Assembly (NCBI GenBank): GCA_018829205.1 | Contig: JAHJUE010000023.1 | Coordinates: 62,001 to 126,000 of the forward strand | Direction of reading: 5' to 3' | DNA: 64,000 nt | Source of the DNA: Bacteroidota bacterium | GTDB lineage: Bacteria > Bacteroidota > Ignavibacteria > Ignavibacteriales > Melioribacteraceae | Shown here: positions 54,326-64,000 of the stretch, piece by piece | Numbering within the stretch: position 1 is the stretch's first letter | How the letters are laid out: every line of letters begins with the position of its first letter | Notes under the pieces: generated by a model | The model's database searches: none | What the model was told of the DNA's origin: nothing | What the model saw: only the letters and a program-made list of their open reading frames with translations | Program-made: the position numbers and the translations under genes

Positions 54326-55336
54326 TTATTTATAAAACTCGTATTCATATTCAATAATTAAAGCAGGTTTATCTTTCCCGTCATATCTTGTTTTTTTTGT
54401 CATCAAACCTTTTTCATCGTATTCAATAATATATTTATGCTGTCTTCCTCCTGCTGAATTAAACATCATATCAACGGTAACATTCCCGTTTTTATTATAT
54501 TCAAATACTTTTTTCTGAAGAGGCGTTATTATTTCATTTGCATAGTAGCCGTTATAACCGTAAGTAGTTACTTGTTCAGGCTGGTTCGGATACTTTAAGA
54601 TTTCTTTAGAGATATTTCCGCTTGAATTATATTGCATTGTTCTTTCGGCAGTTACTGAACCATTTTGATCAATTAATATAATCTTGCTTACTTTTCCTTC
54701 TGAATTATATTCTTTTTTTTCGCTCGACTTTTCACCTTTAGAACTTGTTCCAATAGTATTTATTAAAAGCCCTTCATCGTTATAATTATATATATAATTT
54801 ATTTCATTCATTTTTGTTGTGTAAATTTCAGTCGATTCAACTAGTTTACCGGCTTCGTTATAAGTCATATTTCTTTTAAGCTGCAGGACATTATTCCTGT
54901 CAAAGGATTCAAACTCAATTAAATTATCATTATCATCGTATTTAAATTTCCATGTATAATTAATTTTATCAATTCCCCTATATACGGTATGTGTTAAACG
55001 TCTTCCTTTTTTATCGAATTCAACTTCTTCTGCAATTCCGCCTTCATCCATTAAATTTCCGTTAAGATCATATAAATAATTTACGGTTGTTCTTTTCTTT
55101 ACGTTATTTTCTCCGGCAATTCTTAATTGATAATCTTCCGGGGTTTCGTCATTTCTTCTTGCAGAGGGATCATTATTAGGGGCGAATATTTCGGGAGTGT
55201 CTGATGTTAAGTTTTCCGCGTTATTTTTATTGTCTTCATTTTTATTCTCTTGTTTTGAATCGGCACAATTAAGTGCAAACGCCATAACAAATAATATCAG
55301 TATGTAATTTAAAAATTGTTTTAAGGTGTAATACAT
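54326..55336 (-). CDS. Lipoprotein with RHS/YD-like repeats
   Basis: 336 residues. Lipobox near 'FALNCADSKQ' (Cys about 24), an Asn/Glu-rich linker to about 60, then repeated beta-hairpin units of about 20 residues in YD-repeat style: 'VNYLYDLNGNLMDEGGIAEE', 'WKFKYDDNDNLIEFESFDRN', 'RNMTYNEAGKLVESTEIYTT', 'RTMQYNSSGNISKEILK', 'IIEYDEKGLMTKKTRYDGKD'. Such proteins form extended beta solenoids on the cell surface. No toxin domain is present, and the protein is far too short for an Rhs toxin. GAGGAG precedes the ATG. Confidence 0.75.
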   Translation of the reverse strand: MYYTLKQFLNYILILFVMAFALNCADSKQENKNEDNKNNAENLTSDTPEIFAPNNDPSARRNDETPEDYQLRIAGENNVKKRTTVNYLYDLNGNLMDEGGIAEEVEFDKKGRRLTHTVYRGIDKINYTWKFKYDDNDNLIEFESFDRNNVLQLKRNMTYNEAGKLVESTEIYTTKMNEINYIYNYNDEGLLINTIGTSSKGEKSSEKKEYNSEGKVSKIILIDQNGSVTAERTMQYNSSGNISKEILKYPNQPEQVTTYGYNGYYANEIITPLQKKVFEYNKNGNVTVDMMFNSAGGRQHKYIIEYDEKGLMTKKTRYDGKDKPALIIEYEYEFYK

Positions 55337-55352
55337 AAATCTCCTCTAAATT

Positions 55353-55793
55353 TCATTCAGATAAAACGTTTTTAATTTTTTGAAGTTGGTCTTCATTCAG
55401 CTTGTTCTGAAGCATCTCAAATAAAACTCTTTCTTCTTTCCTTATATGTTTTTCCAATAAAACGCCAAGATCATTTAATAACAATTCATCATGTTTATTT
55501 TCTTTCAGCGTCAATATAAAATTAATTATTTGTTTATGTTCTTCAATAAGTTCTTTAATTACTGAACTTATTTTAATATCTACATTATTAACTAGCGGAA
55601 AAAGTTTTTCTTCTTCTATTTCAAAATGATATTTTAGATTATTATAATAAAACTTTACGACATAATCCGATTTGCCGGTAACATCGGAAGGCAATCCAAA
55701 ATATACAGGAGCGTCCTTCTTTATTAATTGCGCAATTATAAGACCTTCGTGGTGCTCGCGCGAAAGTGTAATTAAACTTTCGTGTCTTCTCAT
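55353..55793 (-). CDS. Hemerythrin-like (HHE) domain protein
   Basis: 146 residues of four-helix-bundle type. Metal-binding candidates occur in the expected order: 'LSREHHEGLIIAQLI' (His14/15), 'FEIEEEKLFPLV' preceded by His, 'IEEHKQIINFI' and 'LEKHIRKEERVLFEML'. Cytoplasmic HHE proteins bind a di-iron site and are linked to oxygen, NO or iron handling. Its position just after the YihY gene may be operonic but offers no functional clue. Confidence 0.87.
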   Translation of the reverse strand: MRRHESLITLSREHHEGLIIAQLIKKDAPVYFGLPSDVTGKSDYVVKFYYNNLKYHFEIEEEKLFPLVNNVDIKISSVIKELIEEHKQIINFILTLKENKHDELLLNDLGVLLEKHIRKEERVLFEMLQNKLNEDQLQKIKNVLSE

Positions 55794-55796
55794 AAA

Positions 55797-56717
55797 TTAA
55801 ATGTTTCCTGCCTTTTGTCTTCTCTCCCGGTAAAGCTGACCTATTTCCGCGCCAATTACAAAAACAATTGAAGAATAGAAAATCCAGAACACGATAACGG
55901 TTATTAAAACAAAAGCGCCGTAAACTTTATTAGTCATTAAAAAATTTCTGACATAATAAACAAAAATAAATCTTGCAAGTTCCCATAAAATAGTAGCCCA
56001 GAACGCGCTTATAAGAGGAACTCTTTTCCCGAGTTTTTCATAAGGAATGAGGTAGTAAAAACTGAAGAACAGCCAGAAAATAATTAGTATAGTCACAAAT
56101 GAAAGAAGTAATTCAAAAAGATCGCTAATTCGAAACATCTTTAATATTTCCAGCTGATCTGCTGAATCGACAAGAATGTTTATAACAGGCAAAATTAATG
56201 TTGATAATAAAATGAATAAAATTAAGAGAAGCACCATTCCGAAGTCTCTTAACAAACCTATCCATGCGCTTATATGGTAGGTAACTCCAAATATTCTGTT
56301 TAATACGGTTCTTAAACTGCTGAATAGCCAGGTAGCCGTAAAAAATAAACCTAACGCGCCGGTATAACCCGCAAGTGTTTTAAATTGTATTACTTCCGGA
56401 ATTCTAGATAGTATAAATTGTTTAATATAAGCGGCCGAGGCTCTATGAGGAATAACAGCGTTTATAAACGTATTAACTTGATTTTCAATCCAGCTGATTT
56501 CAACTAAGTTGCCGAAGACGGAAATGATAAGCAGCAGGATCGGAATCATGCTTAACAACAATGAGTATGCAATTCCTCCGCCTGAAAGAAACACGTGATG
56601 AGAATCTAGTCTTTCAAGCAGACCGCCGATATAATGTTTAAAAAATTCAATAATATTTTTACAAGCCGGCAAAGGAATAAACTTCCTAATCCATCTTAAG
56701 ATCTTAAATTTTGACAT
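55797..56717 (-). CDS. YihY/UPF0761 family inner-membrane protein
   Basis: 306 residues with about six transmembrane helices and the family's '[20 protein letters not shown]' start, '[20 protein letters not shown]' in the middle, '[20 protein letters not shown]' and '[20 protein letters not shown]' with 'IGAEIGQLY' at the end. Formerly annotated ribonuclease BN; that activity is not supported for the family, and the function is unknown. Its first 14 nt overlap the end of purL. Confidence 0.88.
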   Translation of the reverse strand: MSKFKILRWIRKFIPLPACKNIIEFFKHYIGGLLERLDSHHVFLSGGGIAYSLLLSMIPILLLIISVFGNLVEISWIENQVNTFINAVIPHRASAAYIKQFILSRIPEVIQFKTLAGYTGALGLFFTATWLFSSLRTVLNRIFGVTYHISAWIGLLRDFGMVLLLILFILLSTLILPVINILVDSADQLEILKMFRISDLFELLLSFVTILIIFWLFFSFYYLIPYEKLGKRVPLISAFWATILWELARFIFVYYVRNFLMTNKVYGAFVLITVIVFWIFYSSIVFVIGAEIGQLYRERRQKAGNI

Positions 56718-58932
56718 TCATTTTCCCCGGAATTGAAAGGTAATACAGATCCATCAATTTTTGTAAAGGGAAATCATATTTATTATTAATTTTTAATTCA
56801 TTCCCGGATACTTTACCTATTATTGAAAAAGGAGTAAAACTTTCCGATGCTGCTTTTTCAAATTCATTCTGTTTATCAGGTGCAACCGAAACAATTACCC
56901 TTGACTGTGATTCAGAAAAAAGAGTAAAATCCTCTCTGCTTTTAATAGGAATTATTACATCGGCGCCGAGCGGTTTTTCTTCATTAATTATACAGCATTC
57001 GGCAAGAGCACAAATTATTCCGCCTTCTGAAATATCATGCGCGGATTTAATAAGTTTTTTACCAATCACTTCCAGAATTAGAGTATGTAAATCCTTTTCG
57101 GTTTGCAGTTCCATTCTCGGCGCGTTGCCGGTTACCTTACCATGAATAACTTTTAGGAATTCACTGCCGCCCATTTCTTCAAAATCGGCTCCAAGTAGGT
57201 AAATTAAATCCCCTTTATCTTTAAAATAAGAAGTTGTTATGTTTTCAATATTATCAATCAATCCAACCATACCGATTGTAGGGGTTGGATAAACCGCTGC
57301 ATCAGGACTTTCATTATAAAAACTTACATTCCCTCCGGTAACAGGAGTATTAAAAAACCTGCACGCGTCACCCATTCCTTCAATGGCTTTTTGAAAAGTC
57401 CAATAAACCTCCGGTTTATAAGGATTGCCGAAATTCAAACAGTTAGTAATCGCTAACGGCACGCCTCCTGAACAGACAATATTTCGTGCCGATTCTGCAA
57501 CAGCGATTCTTGCTCCCCGTTTCGGATTTAAATAAACATATCTACCGTTGCAGTCAGTTTTAACCGCAAGTGCTTTATTAGTATTCTTTATATAAATTAC
57601 AGCTGCATCGCATCCCGGGCCAACAATTGTATTAGTCATAACCATTGAATCATATTGTTCATATACCCATTTTTTTGAAGCGATATTAGGGGAAGAAAAA
57701 ACTTTTTCAAAAGCTTCTTCAATATTTTTAATTTTCGGTAATGAAGAAAAATCGAACGCGCTTGTTTCTTTAATATATTCAGGTTCTTTCGTTGCTCTTT
57801 TATAAACCGGAGCGCCTCCGCCAAGAACAAGATCATAAGCAGGAAGAACAGCTTTTACTTCCCCGTTATAATTTATATTAATTTTCCCTGTATTATTAAC
57901 TGTTCCAATAATTTCGCAATGCAGATCCCACTTAGCAAATACCTCGCTTACTTTATCTTCAAAACCTTTTTTAACACAAACAAGCATTCTTTCCTGGCTT
58001 TCCGAAAGCATGATTTCATAAGCTGACATTCCTTCTTCGCGTAGCGGAACTTTATTTAAATTTATATCCATTCCAGAATTTCCTTTCGCGCTCATTTCGG
58101 AAGTTGAGCACGAAATTCCCGCGGCTCCCATATCCTGAATTCCTATAATCCAATCGTTCGCAATGATTTCCAAAGTAGCTTCTAGAAGCAATTTTTCTGT
58201 GAACGGATCACCGACTTGAACAGACGGCCGTTTTGCTTCCGACTTTTCAGAAATTTCTTCGGAGGCAAATGTAGCTCCGTGAATTCCGTCGCGGCCTGTA
58301 GATGAGCCTACAATCATAACCGGATTGCCTTCACCGGCGGCAGTTGCCGACGCGGTTTTATTAGTTTCAACCAAACCAACGGCCATTGCATTCACTAAAG
58401 GATTGCCTTTATAAGATTCATCAAAATATATTTCCCCGGCTACGGTAGGCACACCAAAACAATTTCCGTAATCGCCTATGCCTTTCACTACACCTTCAAA
58501 TAGAAACCTTGTGCGCGCATCGTCAAGCGATCCGAAACGCAATGAATTAAGAGACGCGATTGGACGGGCACCCATTGTAAAAATATCTCTCAAAATTCCG
58601 CCTACGCCTGTTGCGGCTCCCTGATAAGGCTCAACGGCAGAAGGATGATTATGGCTTTCAATTTTGAAAGCTACCGCAAGCCCGTCGCCGATATCAACAA
58701 GTCCGGCATTTTCTTCTCCAGCGCCTACAAGCAGTTTACCGCCGTCACGCGGCAATGTTTTAAGTAAAGCTATTGAGTTTTTATAACTGCAGTGTTCGCT
58801 CCACATTACGCTAAACACACCCAGTTCAGTAAAAGAAGGAACTCTAGCAAGTCTTTCTATTATCAAATTATATTCTTCTTCAGTCAGCCCGTGTTCCAGA
58901 GCCAGTTCTAAATTTACTTCAGGTTCAGTCAT
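56704..58932 (-). CDS. purL: Phosphoribosylformylglycinamidine synthase subunit PurL
   Basis: ATP-dependent amidation of FGAR in purine synthesis. 742 residues, the small PurL that works with separate PurS and PurQ (neither in the window). Conserved '[16 protein letters not shown]', '[20 protein letters not shown]', '[20 protein letters not shown]', '[20 protein letters not shown]', '[20 protein letters not shown]' and '[11 protein letters not shown]' mark both halves of the duplicated fold. 225 bp separate it from the csp gene; no purine riboswitch is evident there. Confidence 0.97.
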   Translation of the reverse strand: MTEPEVNLELALEHGLTEEEYNLIIERLARVPSFTELGVFSVMWSEHCSYKNSIALLKTLPRDGGKLLVGAGEENAGLVDIGDGLAVAFKIESHNHPSAVEPYQGAATGVGGILRDIFTMGARPIASLNSLRFGSLDDARTRFLFEGVVKGIGDYGNCFGVPTVAGEIYFDESYKGNPLVNAMAVGLVETNKTASATAAGEGNPVMIVGSSTGRDGIHGATFASEEISEKSEAKRPSVQVGDPFTEKLLLEATLEIIANDWIIGIQDMGAAGISCSTSEMSAKGNSGMDINLNKVPLREEGMSAYEIMLSESQERMLVCVKKGFEDKVSEVFAKWDLHCEIIGTVNNTGKININYNGEVKAVLPAYDLVLGGGAPVYKRATKEPEYIKETSAFDFSSLPKIKNIEEAFEKVFSSPNIASKKWVYEQYDSMVMTNTIVGPGCDAAVIYIKNTNKALAVKTDCNGRYVYLNPKRGARIAVAESARNIVCSGGVPLAITNCLNFGNPYKPEVYWTFQKAIEGMGDACRFFNTPVTGGNVSFYNESPDAAVYPTPTIGMVGLIDNIENITTSYFKDKGDLIYLLGADFEEMGGSEFLKVIHGKVTGNAPRMELQTEKDLHTLILEVIGKKLIKSAHDISEGGIICALAECCIINEEKPLGADVIIPIKSREDFTLFSESQSRVIVSVAPDKQNEFEKAASESFTPFSIIGKVSGNELKINNKYDFPLQKLMDLYYLSIPGKMNVKI

Positions 58933-59111
58933 AATTTTTTAACCGGATTTAATGAAATGATTTTTAAGCTTTCAATATAATACATTTGAAAAACTTATCG
59001 AAGCGGGAATAATATTTTGTTTGATATACTGCAAGCTTAAATCAATTACATGCTTTATTCGTTCATAAAAAGCAAATAGAATAAATATAAAAATTCTGCT
59101 TTAAAATAAAA

Positions 59112-59132
59112 AAGCTCCCATATAGGGAGCTT
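59112..59132 (-). terminator. Intrinsic terminator after the cold-shock gene
   Basis: AAGCTCCC/GGGAGCTT stem with a 5-nt loop, followed on the minus strand by TTTTTATTTT. Confidence 0.85.
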
Positions 59133-59157
59133 CATAAATCAAAAATCAATTTATAGC

Positions 59158-59367
59158 TTATAAAGGTTTAACTTCATTAGCTTGTAAACCTTTTGCACCT
59201 TGTCCGATTGCAAATTCTACTTTTTGACCTTCTTCTAAAGTTTTGTATCCGTCACCAATAATTGATTGGAAATGAACGAAAACATCTTCACCATTTTCTT
59301 GTGAAATGAAACCAAAACCTTTTGTGCTGTTGAACCATTTAACGGTTCCTTCTACGCGCTCTGCCAT
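59158..59367 (-). CDS. Cold-shock domain protein
   Basis: 69 residues from the ATG at 59367, where AGGAG lies 9 nt upstream; the frame continues 75 nt further only through a TTG. '[20 protein letters not shown]' carries RNP1 and '[10 protein letters not shown]' RNP2 of the CspA fold, followed by '[17 protein letters not shown]'. RNA chaperone. The leader is long (at least 100 nt of AT-rich sequence), as is usual for csp genes. Confidence 0.95.
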   Translation of the reverse strand: MAERVEGTVKWFNSTKGFGFISQENGEDVFVHFQSIIGDGYKTLEEGQKVEFAIGQGAKGLQANEVKPL

Positions 59368-59610
59368 AACAGATGCTCCTATGTAAATTGTTTGTAAATT
59401 GTTTATTTGACAGAGCTTGAGTAAAAAGGAGGGATGATACAAGATTTATTCTACTTTTACATCTACTTCTACTTCTAAACTTACTGCCTTTGATGTAAAT
59501 ATATATAATAATTGCGGAATAACATAATTATATTTTAAAATATTGTTTAATTAAATTTTGAGGAACCTAATTTATGCGTTAAAATCGCATATTCTTAAAA
59601 TTAGTCAAAA
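59368..59610 (-). promoter_or_regulatory. Long 5' region of the cold-shock gene
   Basis: Untranslated region with no coding frame. It holds a GTAGAA-type short repeat (about 59451-59478) and a near-repeat of CAATTTACA around 59384-59402. At 59572-59591 a weak ATGCG/CGCAT hairpin lies nearer the MscS stop than csp. CspA-type leaders act as thermosensors in other bacteria; I cannot assign such a structure here. Confidence 0.35.
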
Positions 59611-61044
59611 TTATTTTATAAAAATGTTCTTAATTTTACTTATTAATTGCTCAAGTCTTGTTGCTTTCGGTTTTTCAGATTCTTCTTTTTTAAGATAATT
59701 AATATCCTTTCTGTCAAGAATTGTTTCTCCAAATTCATGGATAATTTCCTTCCGGTTTTTAATTATAGGGGAAAGATCTTCTTTTTCGATTTCATAAATT
59801 AAAGAGTCGCATATACATTCAATTGTTGCTGTTCTTTTTTCACCTGTAAACAAAGTCATTTCGCCAAAAAAATCCCCCGGTGATAGTTGCCCGACTTCAA
59901 TTTCAATTCCTTTCTCGGAAACTAGTTTAGCTTTTAACAGACCTTCGGCAAGCACAAACATTGAAGATCCTTCATCACCCTGTTTTATAATTATTTCATT
60001 TTCATTAAACTCTTTGACTGCTAATTTCCCGGAGAGTAAAATAAGTTCTTCATCATTTAATTTATTAAACAGCTCAATGTTGGAAAGGACATTTTTTATA
60101 TTTTCTTTAGTATCATGAAAAACATTAAAATTATACGAATTATCTTTTCCCAAATTAATTCCGGCATGAAACAAATGATTTAGTATACTGCTTAGTACTT
60201 TATCTTTTGCAAATTGAGGCGTGAAATTTTCCCAAGGCTCAATCCAGAAATAAATTGAAAATTCCGTTCCGTTTTCATTAATATTTTTTATTAATACTTC
60301 CGGCCGCTGCTCGGACAAAAAACCGTATTTAATTGAAGCATCTACTGCGCCGGCAAATAAAATTCTTTTTATTTTTTTAATCGGCAATGAAGAATTAATT
60401 CCTATTCTAACTTCAAACCTGCTTTGTTTACCGCTTCCATAGTAGTTTTGAATTATAAATTCATTCAAACCGGATTGAGGAACAATTACAATGTTATTCC
60501 CCTCGGTTTTTATCTTAAGAGTTTTCCTGTCGATATCTTCAACTTCGCCTACAATTTCAAGATTTGTTTTTGTGCCTATAAGTTTTATCCAGTCGCCAAT
60601 ATTAAAATTTTGAGTGTTGGATAAAAAAACCGATTTGAAAAAAGCTAAAATATTAGCGCGGATAAACGTTCCTAAAACAAGTATAATAACAGCAACCGAA
60701 AAAAGATTAAATGAAAACTCAAAATTAAAAACACCTACAATAACTATTATTGTTACAGTTATATAAAGGAACATAGATACAAAATCTTTGATTTTTAACA
60801 GGAAAAAATCACCGACAGCGATTTTTTTAATTCCTCCCCAAAAAAACTTATTAATAATAGCATTAAGCAGGTATGCCGTTGAGAACCAGAAAGTAATATT
60901 TACAATTACAAAAAATATTCGGTCCATCGTATAATAATTTTTAACATTTTGCGGCACATAAAACATATTCGACATAACAAGTAGAAGAGTTATAGAAAAT
61001 ATTATTAATGAAGGGGCTAGTTTAATTGTTTTTGGAAATTTCAT
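59611..61044 (-). CDS. MscS-like mechanosensitive channel fused to a cyclic-nucleotide-binding domain
   Basis: 477 residues from the ATG at 61044, chosen because TGGGGA directly precedes it. Four membrane helices lie before residue 140. The MscS pore and beta domain come next ('FIRANILAFFKSVFLSNTQN', 'FNIGDWIKLIGTKTNLEIVG', 'KIKTEGNNIVIVPQSGLNEF'), then the alpha/beta vestibule. A C-terminal cNMP-binding domain spans about 350-460, with 'IIKQGDEGSSMFVLAEGLLK' and the phosphate-binding cassette 'FFGEMTLFTGEKRTATIE'. The Glu and Arg needed to bind a cyclic nucleotide are present. The fusion suggests osmotic gating modulated by cAMP or cGMP (inference). Confidence 0.88.
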   Translation of the reverse strand: MKFPKTIKLAPSLIIFSITLLLVMSNMFYVPQNVKNYYTMDRIFFVIVNITFWFSTAYLLNAIINKFFWGGIKKIAVGDFFLLKIKDFVSMFLYITVTIIVIVGVFNFEFSFNLFSVAVIILVLGTFIRANILAFFKSVFLSNTQNFNIGDWIKLIGTKTNLEIVGEVEDIDRKTLKIKTEGNNIVIVPQSGLNEFIIQNYYGSGKQSRFEVRIGINSSLPIKKIKRILFAGAVDASIKYGFLSEQRPEVLIKNINENGTEFSIYFWIEPWENFTPQFAKDKVLSSILNHLFHAGINLGKDNSYNFNVFHDTKENIKNVLSNIELFNKLNDEELILLSGKLAVKEFNENEIIIKQGDEGSSMFVLAEGLLKAKLVSEKGIEIEVGQLSPGDFFGEMTLFTGEKRTATIECICDSLIYEIEKEDLSPIIKNRKEIIHEFGETILDRKDINYLKKEESEKPKATRLEQLISKIKNIFIK

Positions 61045-61222
61045 ATTTCCCCACAAAGAATTTTGAAGTGATTGTAATATTATAAAAAATACGAATTAAA
61101 ACATTAACAAAATATTAAACTAGTATTGTTCATTTATTAATAATTAATTATTGTGCATGAAATAACAGTAAAGAGAAGTCAACAGGAAAAATTCAAAACA
61201 TTTCCGTATCAACTAAACATTT

Positions 61223-63007
61223 TTATTCTTTATTAATTTTCCCTGACGTTTCTAAAGTTGATAAATAAAAAGATAAGGATGCCGTACCGTCCATAGTTGG
61301 TTCATTTGTTGAATAATCTCCAATGTCATCATGATATACAACCAGCTCCGATTGGAATTGTTTATATTCATCATCTTCAAACAGTTTTATGCCTATTAGG
61401 TTATTAAATATTTTGCCGTATACCGGTCCGTCGACTAATCCCCCTAAAGTCTGCTGGTATTCCAACGCAACTAGGGAAGAGTGCACGTGAGCCGGGTAAT
61501 CGCCGTTTTCGGGAAGCCCGACAATCATACTTGTCCCCCAAGGATTACAACCGAAGAGCCAGTCTCTTAACGAAGCTTCCATTTCTTTGTATTTATATTC
61601 GCTAGTAATTTCTTCATATAATTTCGCTTGAGTTAGAGCAGCGGCAATTAAATTATTCGAGCACCAGATAAAAGGAATTCCGATAAAAAACGGGTTTGTT
61701 TTCCCCTTATTATAAATTTTTTCCAATCCTTTATTTAAATAATATTTAAACTCAGCAGATTTTTTATTCTCCGAACTTGCGGCAAGCAAATAATGCCCCA
61801 GATTAACAAACGGATACCATTGATAATGCCTAGCGGTATCCGCCCCCATCCATGGAGTAAAGGGTTCTATTTTTCCCCAATAGTTTGCCGCATCAAGGTA
61901 TTCATTCTTTTTTGTAGTTAGGAAGAGTTGAGCAGCCGCCAATTCCAAATCGTCAACATAATTATCTTCTTCGTAAAAATACGGGGATACATTACTTGCG
62001 GTTTGAGCTACGCCTAAATCAGTCAATGCAAATTTATATGATTCTTCAGCTTTGATTATAATATTCTCAGCAAATGAGGGATAATATTTTTTTAATAATT
62101 CCGATCCCAAAGCAAAAGCTGACGCAAATTTAGCCGCAGAAGATGAAACGCCTGTTGAACGGTTTTTAAACTTCGCCAATCCCTGCTGTTTACCGGTAAT
62201 AAAATAAACCGGTCTTTCTAAACCTTTACCGTAATTAACAGTGTCGCTGCCGGGAAGACGGAATCCCGCGTGGTCTCTGTCATCGGCAATTTGATTAAAC
62301 ATAACCCCGTATTCAGGATTCATTTTATTCAGCCAATCCAGGCCCCATTTAGCTTCATCTAAAATATCGGGAATTCCGTTTGAGCCTGTATCTCCATTAG
62401 CTAAAAATTCATCTTTATAAGCTGCCGGATTTTTTTTATAGGCAAATAATAATTGATATACAGCAGTCGCTGAAGTTGTAAGGTACTGTAAATAGTCGGA
62501 TGCATCATGCCATCCGCCCGTAACATTAACATACGCAGAATCTTGTTCAGGGTTATCAACAATAAATCCGTCTCTTGTATGGCATGAATCTTTAAGCGTA
62601 GGATTATAACCGCATCTTTGCTGTCTCATATATTTTAGTATAAAATCTGCGGTTCCGTTATATACATCGTTTGATATTCTGAAAACCGACGATTTAATTC
62701 CATTAGCGGATATATAATATTTCCCGTTTGATATAAAATCGGAGAAATCGAGTCTGAAACTATTTTTAAAACTGCCGTACTTACCGAAGGACTTAATCTT
62801 TTTTCCGGCATAAACTTTTTTATCATTATCGGCATTAATAACTTCAAAATTTTCTAATATAATTTCTTTTTGGAGACTGACAAAAACAGCGTTTTTAACG
62901 GCATTATTCTGATAACCGAGCTGGTTAATTCTAATCCAGCTTTGCTGTGCAAATAATGAAGAATATGCGGTAAAAAAAAGAAGGACTATTTTTTTAGATA
63001 TGTTCAT
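61223..63007 (-). CDS. Glycoside hydrolase family 9 protein with N-terminal Ig-like (CelD_N) domain
   Basis: 594 residues: a signal peptide ending near 'YSSLFAQQ', a CelD_N immunoglobulin-like domain (about 23-115, 'IRINQLGYQNNAVKNAVFVS') and an (alpha/alpha)6 GH9 catalytic domain. 'GGWHDASDYLQYLTTSATAV' (about 160-179) retains both Asp of the usual DAGD site, with Ser replacing Gly. 'NPWGTSMIVGLPENGDYPAH' precedes the final helix, and 'YSTNEPTMDGTASLSFYL' (Glu near 567) supplies the general acid. Likely an endo-beta-glucanase or exo-acting beta-glucosidase on plant or cellulosic glycans. No sorting domain is present. AGGTA precedes the ATG. Confidence 0.9.
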   Translation of the reverse strand: MNISKKIVLLFFTAYSSLFAQQSWIRINQLGYQNNAVKNAVFVSLQKEIILENFEVINADNDKKVYAGKKIKSFGKYGSFKNSFRLDFSDFISNGKYYISANGIKSSVFRISNDVYNGTADFILKYMRQQRCGYNPTLKDSCHTRDGFIVDNPEQDSAYVNVTGGWHDASDYLQYLTTSATAVYQLLFAYKKNPAAYKDEFLANGDTGSNGIPDILDEAKWGLDWLNKMNPEYGVMFNQIADDRDHAGFRLPGSDTVNYGKGLERPVYFITGKQQGLAKFKNRSTGVSSSAAKFASAFALGSELLKKYYPSFAENIIIKAEESYKFALTDLGVAQTASNVSPYFYEEDNYVDDLELAAAQLFLTTKKNEYLDAANYWGKIEPFTPWMGADTARHYQWYPFVNLGHYLLAASSENKKSAEFKYYLNKGLEKIYNKGKTNPFFIGIPFIWCSNNLIAAALTQAKLYEEITSEYKYKEMEASLRDWLFGCNPWGTSMIVGLPENGDYPAHVHSSLVALEYQQTLGGLVDGPVYGKIFNNLIGIKLFEDDEYKQFQSELVVYHDDIGDYSTNEPTMDGTASLSFYLSTLETSGKINKE

Positions 63008-63081
63008 TTGTACCTGGTTTTATTTAATTGAATTTTCCGCAAGAATGCCAGTTATTATTTTCGCTTAAAATAAATGTGAAT

Positions 63082-63768
63082 TTAAATATCTAAATATTCA
63101 TTCCAAATATTATAGAGTTCATATGTCGCCGCTATATCCTCACCGCAATATACTGCAATGTCCTTAGTTCTGCCTGCACGGTAAAGTTCATTGATATCCA
63201 TTCCGGTTACACCTTTAGATTTAGGAGATTCAATGCCGAATGATCTGCAGTAAAAATCCAGATTAAATTTTTTTGTAATACCTTGGAACGTAAATTTTTC
63301 AAGCAGGTCGATATGAGTTTTATCGCTGTAACGGTTGCCCATGAAATTTCTTGTAGGTTTGATTTTTAGAATAGCCGAACGCAGCATTAAAAAAGGTATG
63401 TCAAAATTTCGTCCGTTAAAAGAAATTACCTTATCTGCTTTTTTAGCGTAATCCCAGAATGTGGAAATTATTTTTTCTTCGGGCAAAGATTTGTAAAAAA
63501 TTCTTTTTTCTTCGCCGGTCCATTCTTCGCCTTCCTTACCTTCATAAAGAACAAGCGAATTACCAGTGTCGGTATTCAGCAAACCAATAGCGCAAACATT
63601 TGCAGTAAAAGGATAAAGATTTAAATAGCGGATTGCTTCATCAATTTTTTCTGTTTTAAGATCTTCGTTTTTTTCTTTTTCCGCGTATCTCAGAATATAT
63701 TCGCGCTGCGATTCATCCAGGTTTTCAAATTCATAACCGACGGTTTCAATATCGATTATTAATTTCAA
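63082..63768 (-). CDS. DnaQ-like 3'-5' exonuclease (predicted PolB-exonuclease family)
   Basis: 228 residues starting at a TTG, which is preferred because GGAG lies 7 nt upstream and 'LIIDIETVG' begins at once. Exo I Asp6 and Glu8; Exo II 'VISFNGRNFDIPFLMLRSA'; Exo III 'DIAVYCGEDIAATYELYNIW' with Tyr and Asp. The motif order and spacing match the DNA_pol_B_exo2 group, a stand-alone RNase H-fold exonuclease. Its precise nucleic-acid substrate is unknown. 75 bp downstream lies the GH9 gene, unrelated in function. Confidence 0.87.
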   Translation of the reverse strand: MKLIIDIETVGYEFENLDESQREYILRYAEKEKNEDLKTEKIDEAIRYLNLYPFTANVCAIGLLNTDTGNSLVLYEGKEGEEWTGEEKRIFYKSLPEEKIISTFWDYAKKADKVISFNGRNFDIPFLMLRSAILKIKPTRNFMGNRYSDKTHIDLLEKFTFQGITKKFNLDFYCRSFGIESPKSKGVTGMDINELYRAGRTKDIAVYCGEDIAATYELYNIWNEYLDI

Positions 63769-63812
63769 TTTGAACTCCGTTTAATTTATAGTTCAAATTA
63801 AAAATATAAAAA

Positions 63813-64000
63813 TTATTCATTACGCACAACATTTACCTGTTTCTCAAAATCGGTTACCGCGTCATAAAATTCCTGAGGAAGAGGAATAGATTTTTTAGTT
63901 TTTAAATTTATATGAACAAAAATTCCCGAACCGACTGTGATAATTTTTTTTGTGGCATCGTTTTCAATTATATGCTTAAATCCAAAACTCGAATTTTTTA
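63813..64000 (-). CDS. Acyl-CoA thioesterase (hotdog fold), C-terminal part
   Basis: Open frame from the window edge to a TAA at 63815-63813, 61 residues seen. 'SSFGFKHIIEN' then 'ITVGSGIFVHINLKTKKSIP', then 'LPQEFYDAVTDFEKQ' matches the end of 4-hydroxybenzoyl-CoA thioesterase/YbgC-type proteins. The catalytic Asp region lies beyond the window, so the family call is moderate. Confidence 0.7.
   Translation of the reverse strand, partial: KNSSFGFKHIIENDATKKIITVGSGIFVHINLKTKKSIPLPQEFYDAVTDFEKQVNVVRNE

Noticed and set aside
54326-55336. Rhs/YD-repeat toxin
   Set aside because: The protein is short, lipid-anchored and has neither the Rhs core nor a C-terminal toxin domain or immunity gene.
58933-59111. 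Purine riboswitch before purL
   Set aside because: No three-way-junction core or conserved loop sequences could be found in the leader.
59453-59480. CRISPR-like short repeats before the cold-shock gene
   Set aside because: Only a few irregular 6-base repeats without spacers of constant length, and no cas genes nearby.

Overview
The window is AT-rich chromosomal DNA from a Gram-negative bacterium of the Bacteroidota/Chlorobiota/Ignavibacteriota assemblage, most likely a free-living Ignavibacteria (Melioribacter/Ignavibacterium-like) lineage. The evidence is several large exported proteins ending in type A sorting domains of the type IX secretion system (T9SS; 'PNPFNPSTKI...VYNILG' modules), outer-membrane barrels, many lipoproteins with Bacteroidota-style lipoboxes, a GH9 glycosidase and the gene order rimP-nusA-infB-rbfA-truB-ribF-rpsO-pnp. 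Recognisable promoters look like ordinary sigma-70 (TTGACA with 16-17 bp spacing), not the Bacteroidetes TAnnTTTG type. The organism assignment is an inference from protein style, not from a database search.

Layout. 1-1649: 5' part of ftsK (minus strand). 1813-4302: tal-gcvT-comB. 4395-7051: dusB-rng. 7140-15992: a translation and RNA-metabolism operon, rimP to pnp, all on minus. 16302-33150: an accessory region with five large paralogous secreted proteins (one alone, four in a translationally coupled operon) and a tandem pair of lipoprotein esterases on the opposite strand. 33285-38109: a compact inverted-repeat element, a small membrane protein, proC, a glutamate/dicarboxylate symporter, hemW and a beta-barrel protein. 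38348-40635: a barrel/lipoprotein pair. 40699-43079: recN, the initiator tRNA, a decayed tRNA-like copy and a GIY-YIG nuclease pseudogene. 43080-49445: an orphan TPR-PAS histidine kinase, an orphan MacB/FtsX-type permease and a small exported protein. 49510-52192: a sulfur operon (metZ, osmC, two half-size YeeE/YedE transporters) preceded by a Cys-containing leader peptide and a terminator/antiterminator. 52337-52441: a candidate small RNA on plus. 52444-63768: lipoproteins, a beta-CASP nuclease, hemerythrin, YihY, purL, cold-shock protein, MscS-cNMP channel, GH9 and a DnaQ-like exonuclease. 63813-64000: the 3' end of a thioesterase.

The strongest new signal is the leader of the sulfur operon. 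A 23-codon reading frame with three Cys codons among its last eight ends exactly at a sequence that can form a 9-bp antiterminator, mutually exclusive with a 14-bp intrinsic terminator just before metZ. This has the layout of ribosome-mediated attenuation responding to cysteine supply. A divergently placed, ORF-free sequence with three stem-loops and its own terminator lies next to it. The second notable system is the five-member secreted protein family, which has two alternative C-terminal modules and, in three members, an extra domain of about 230 residues.
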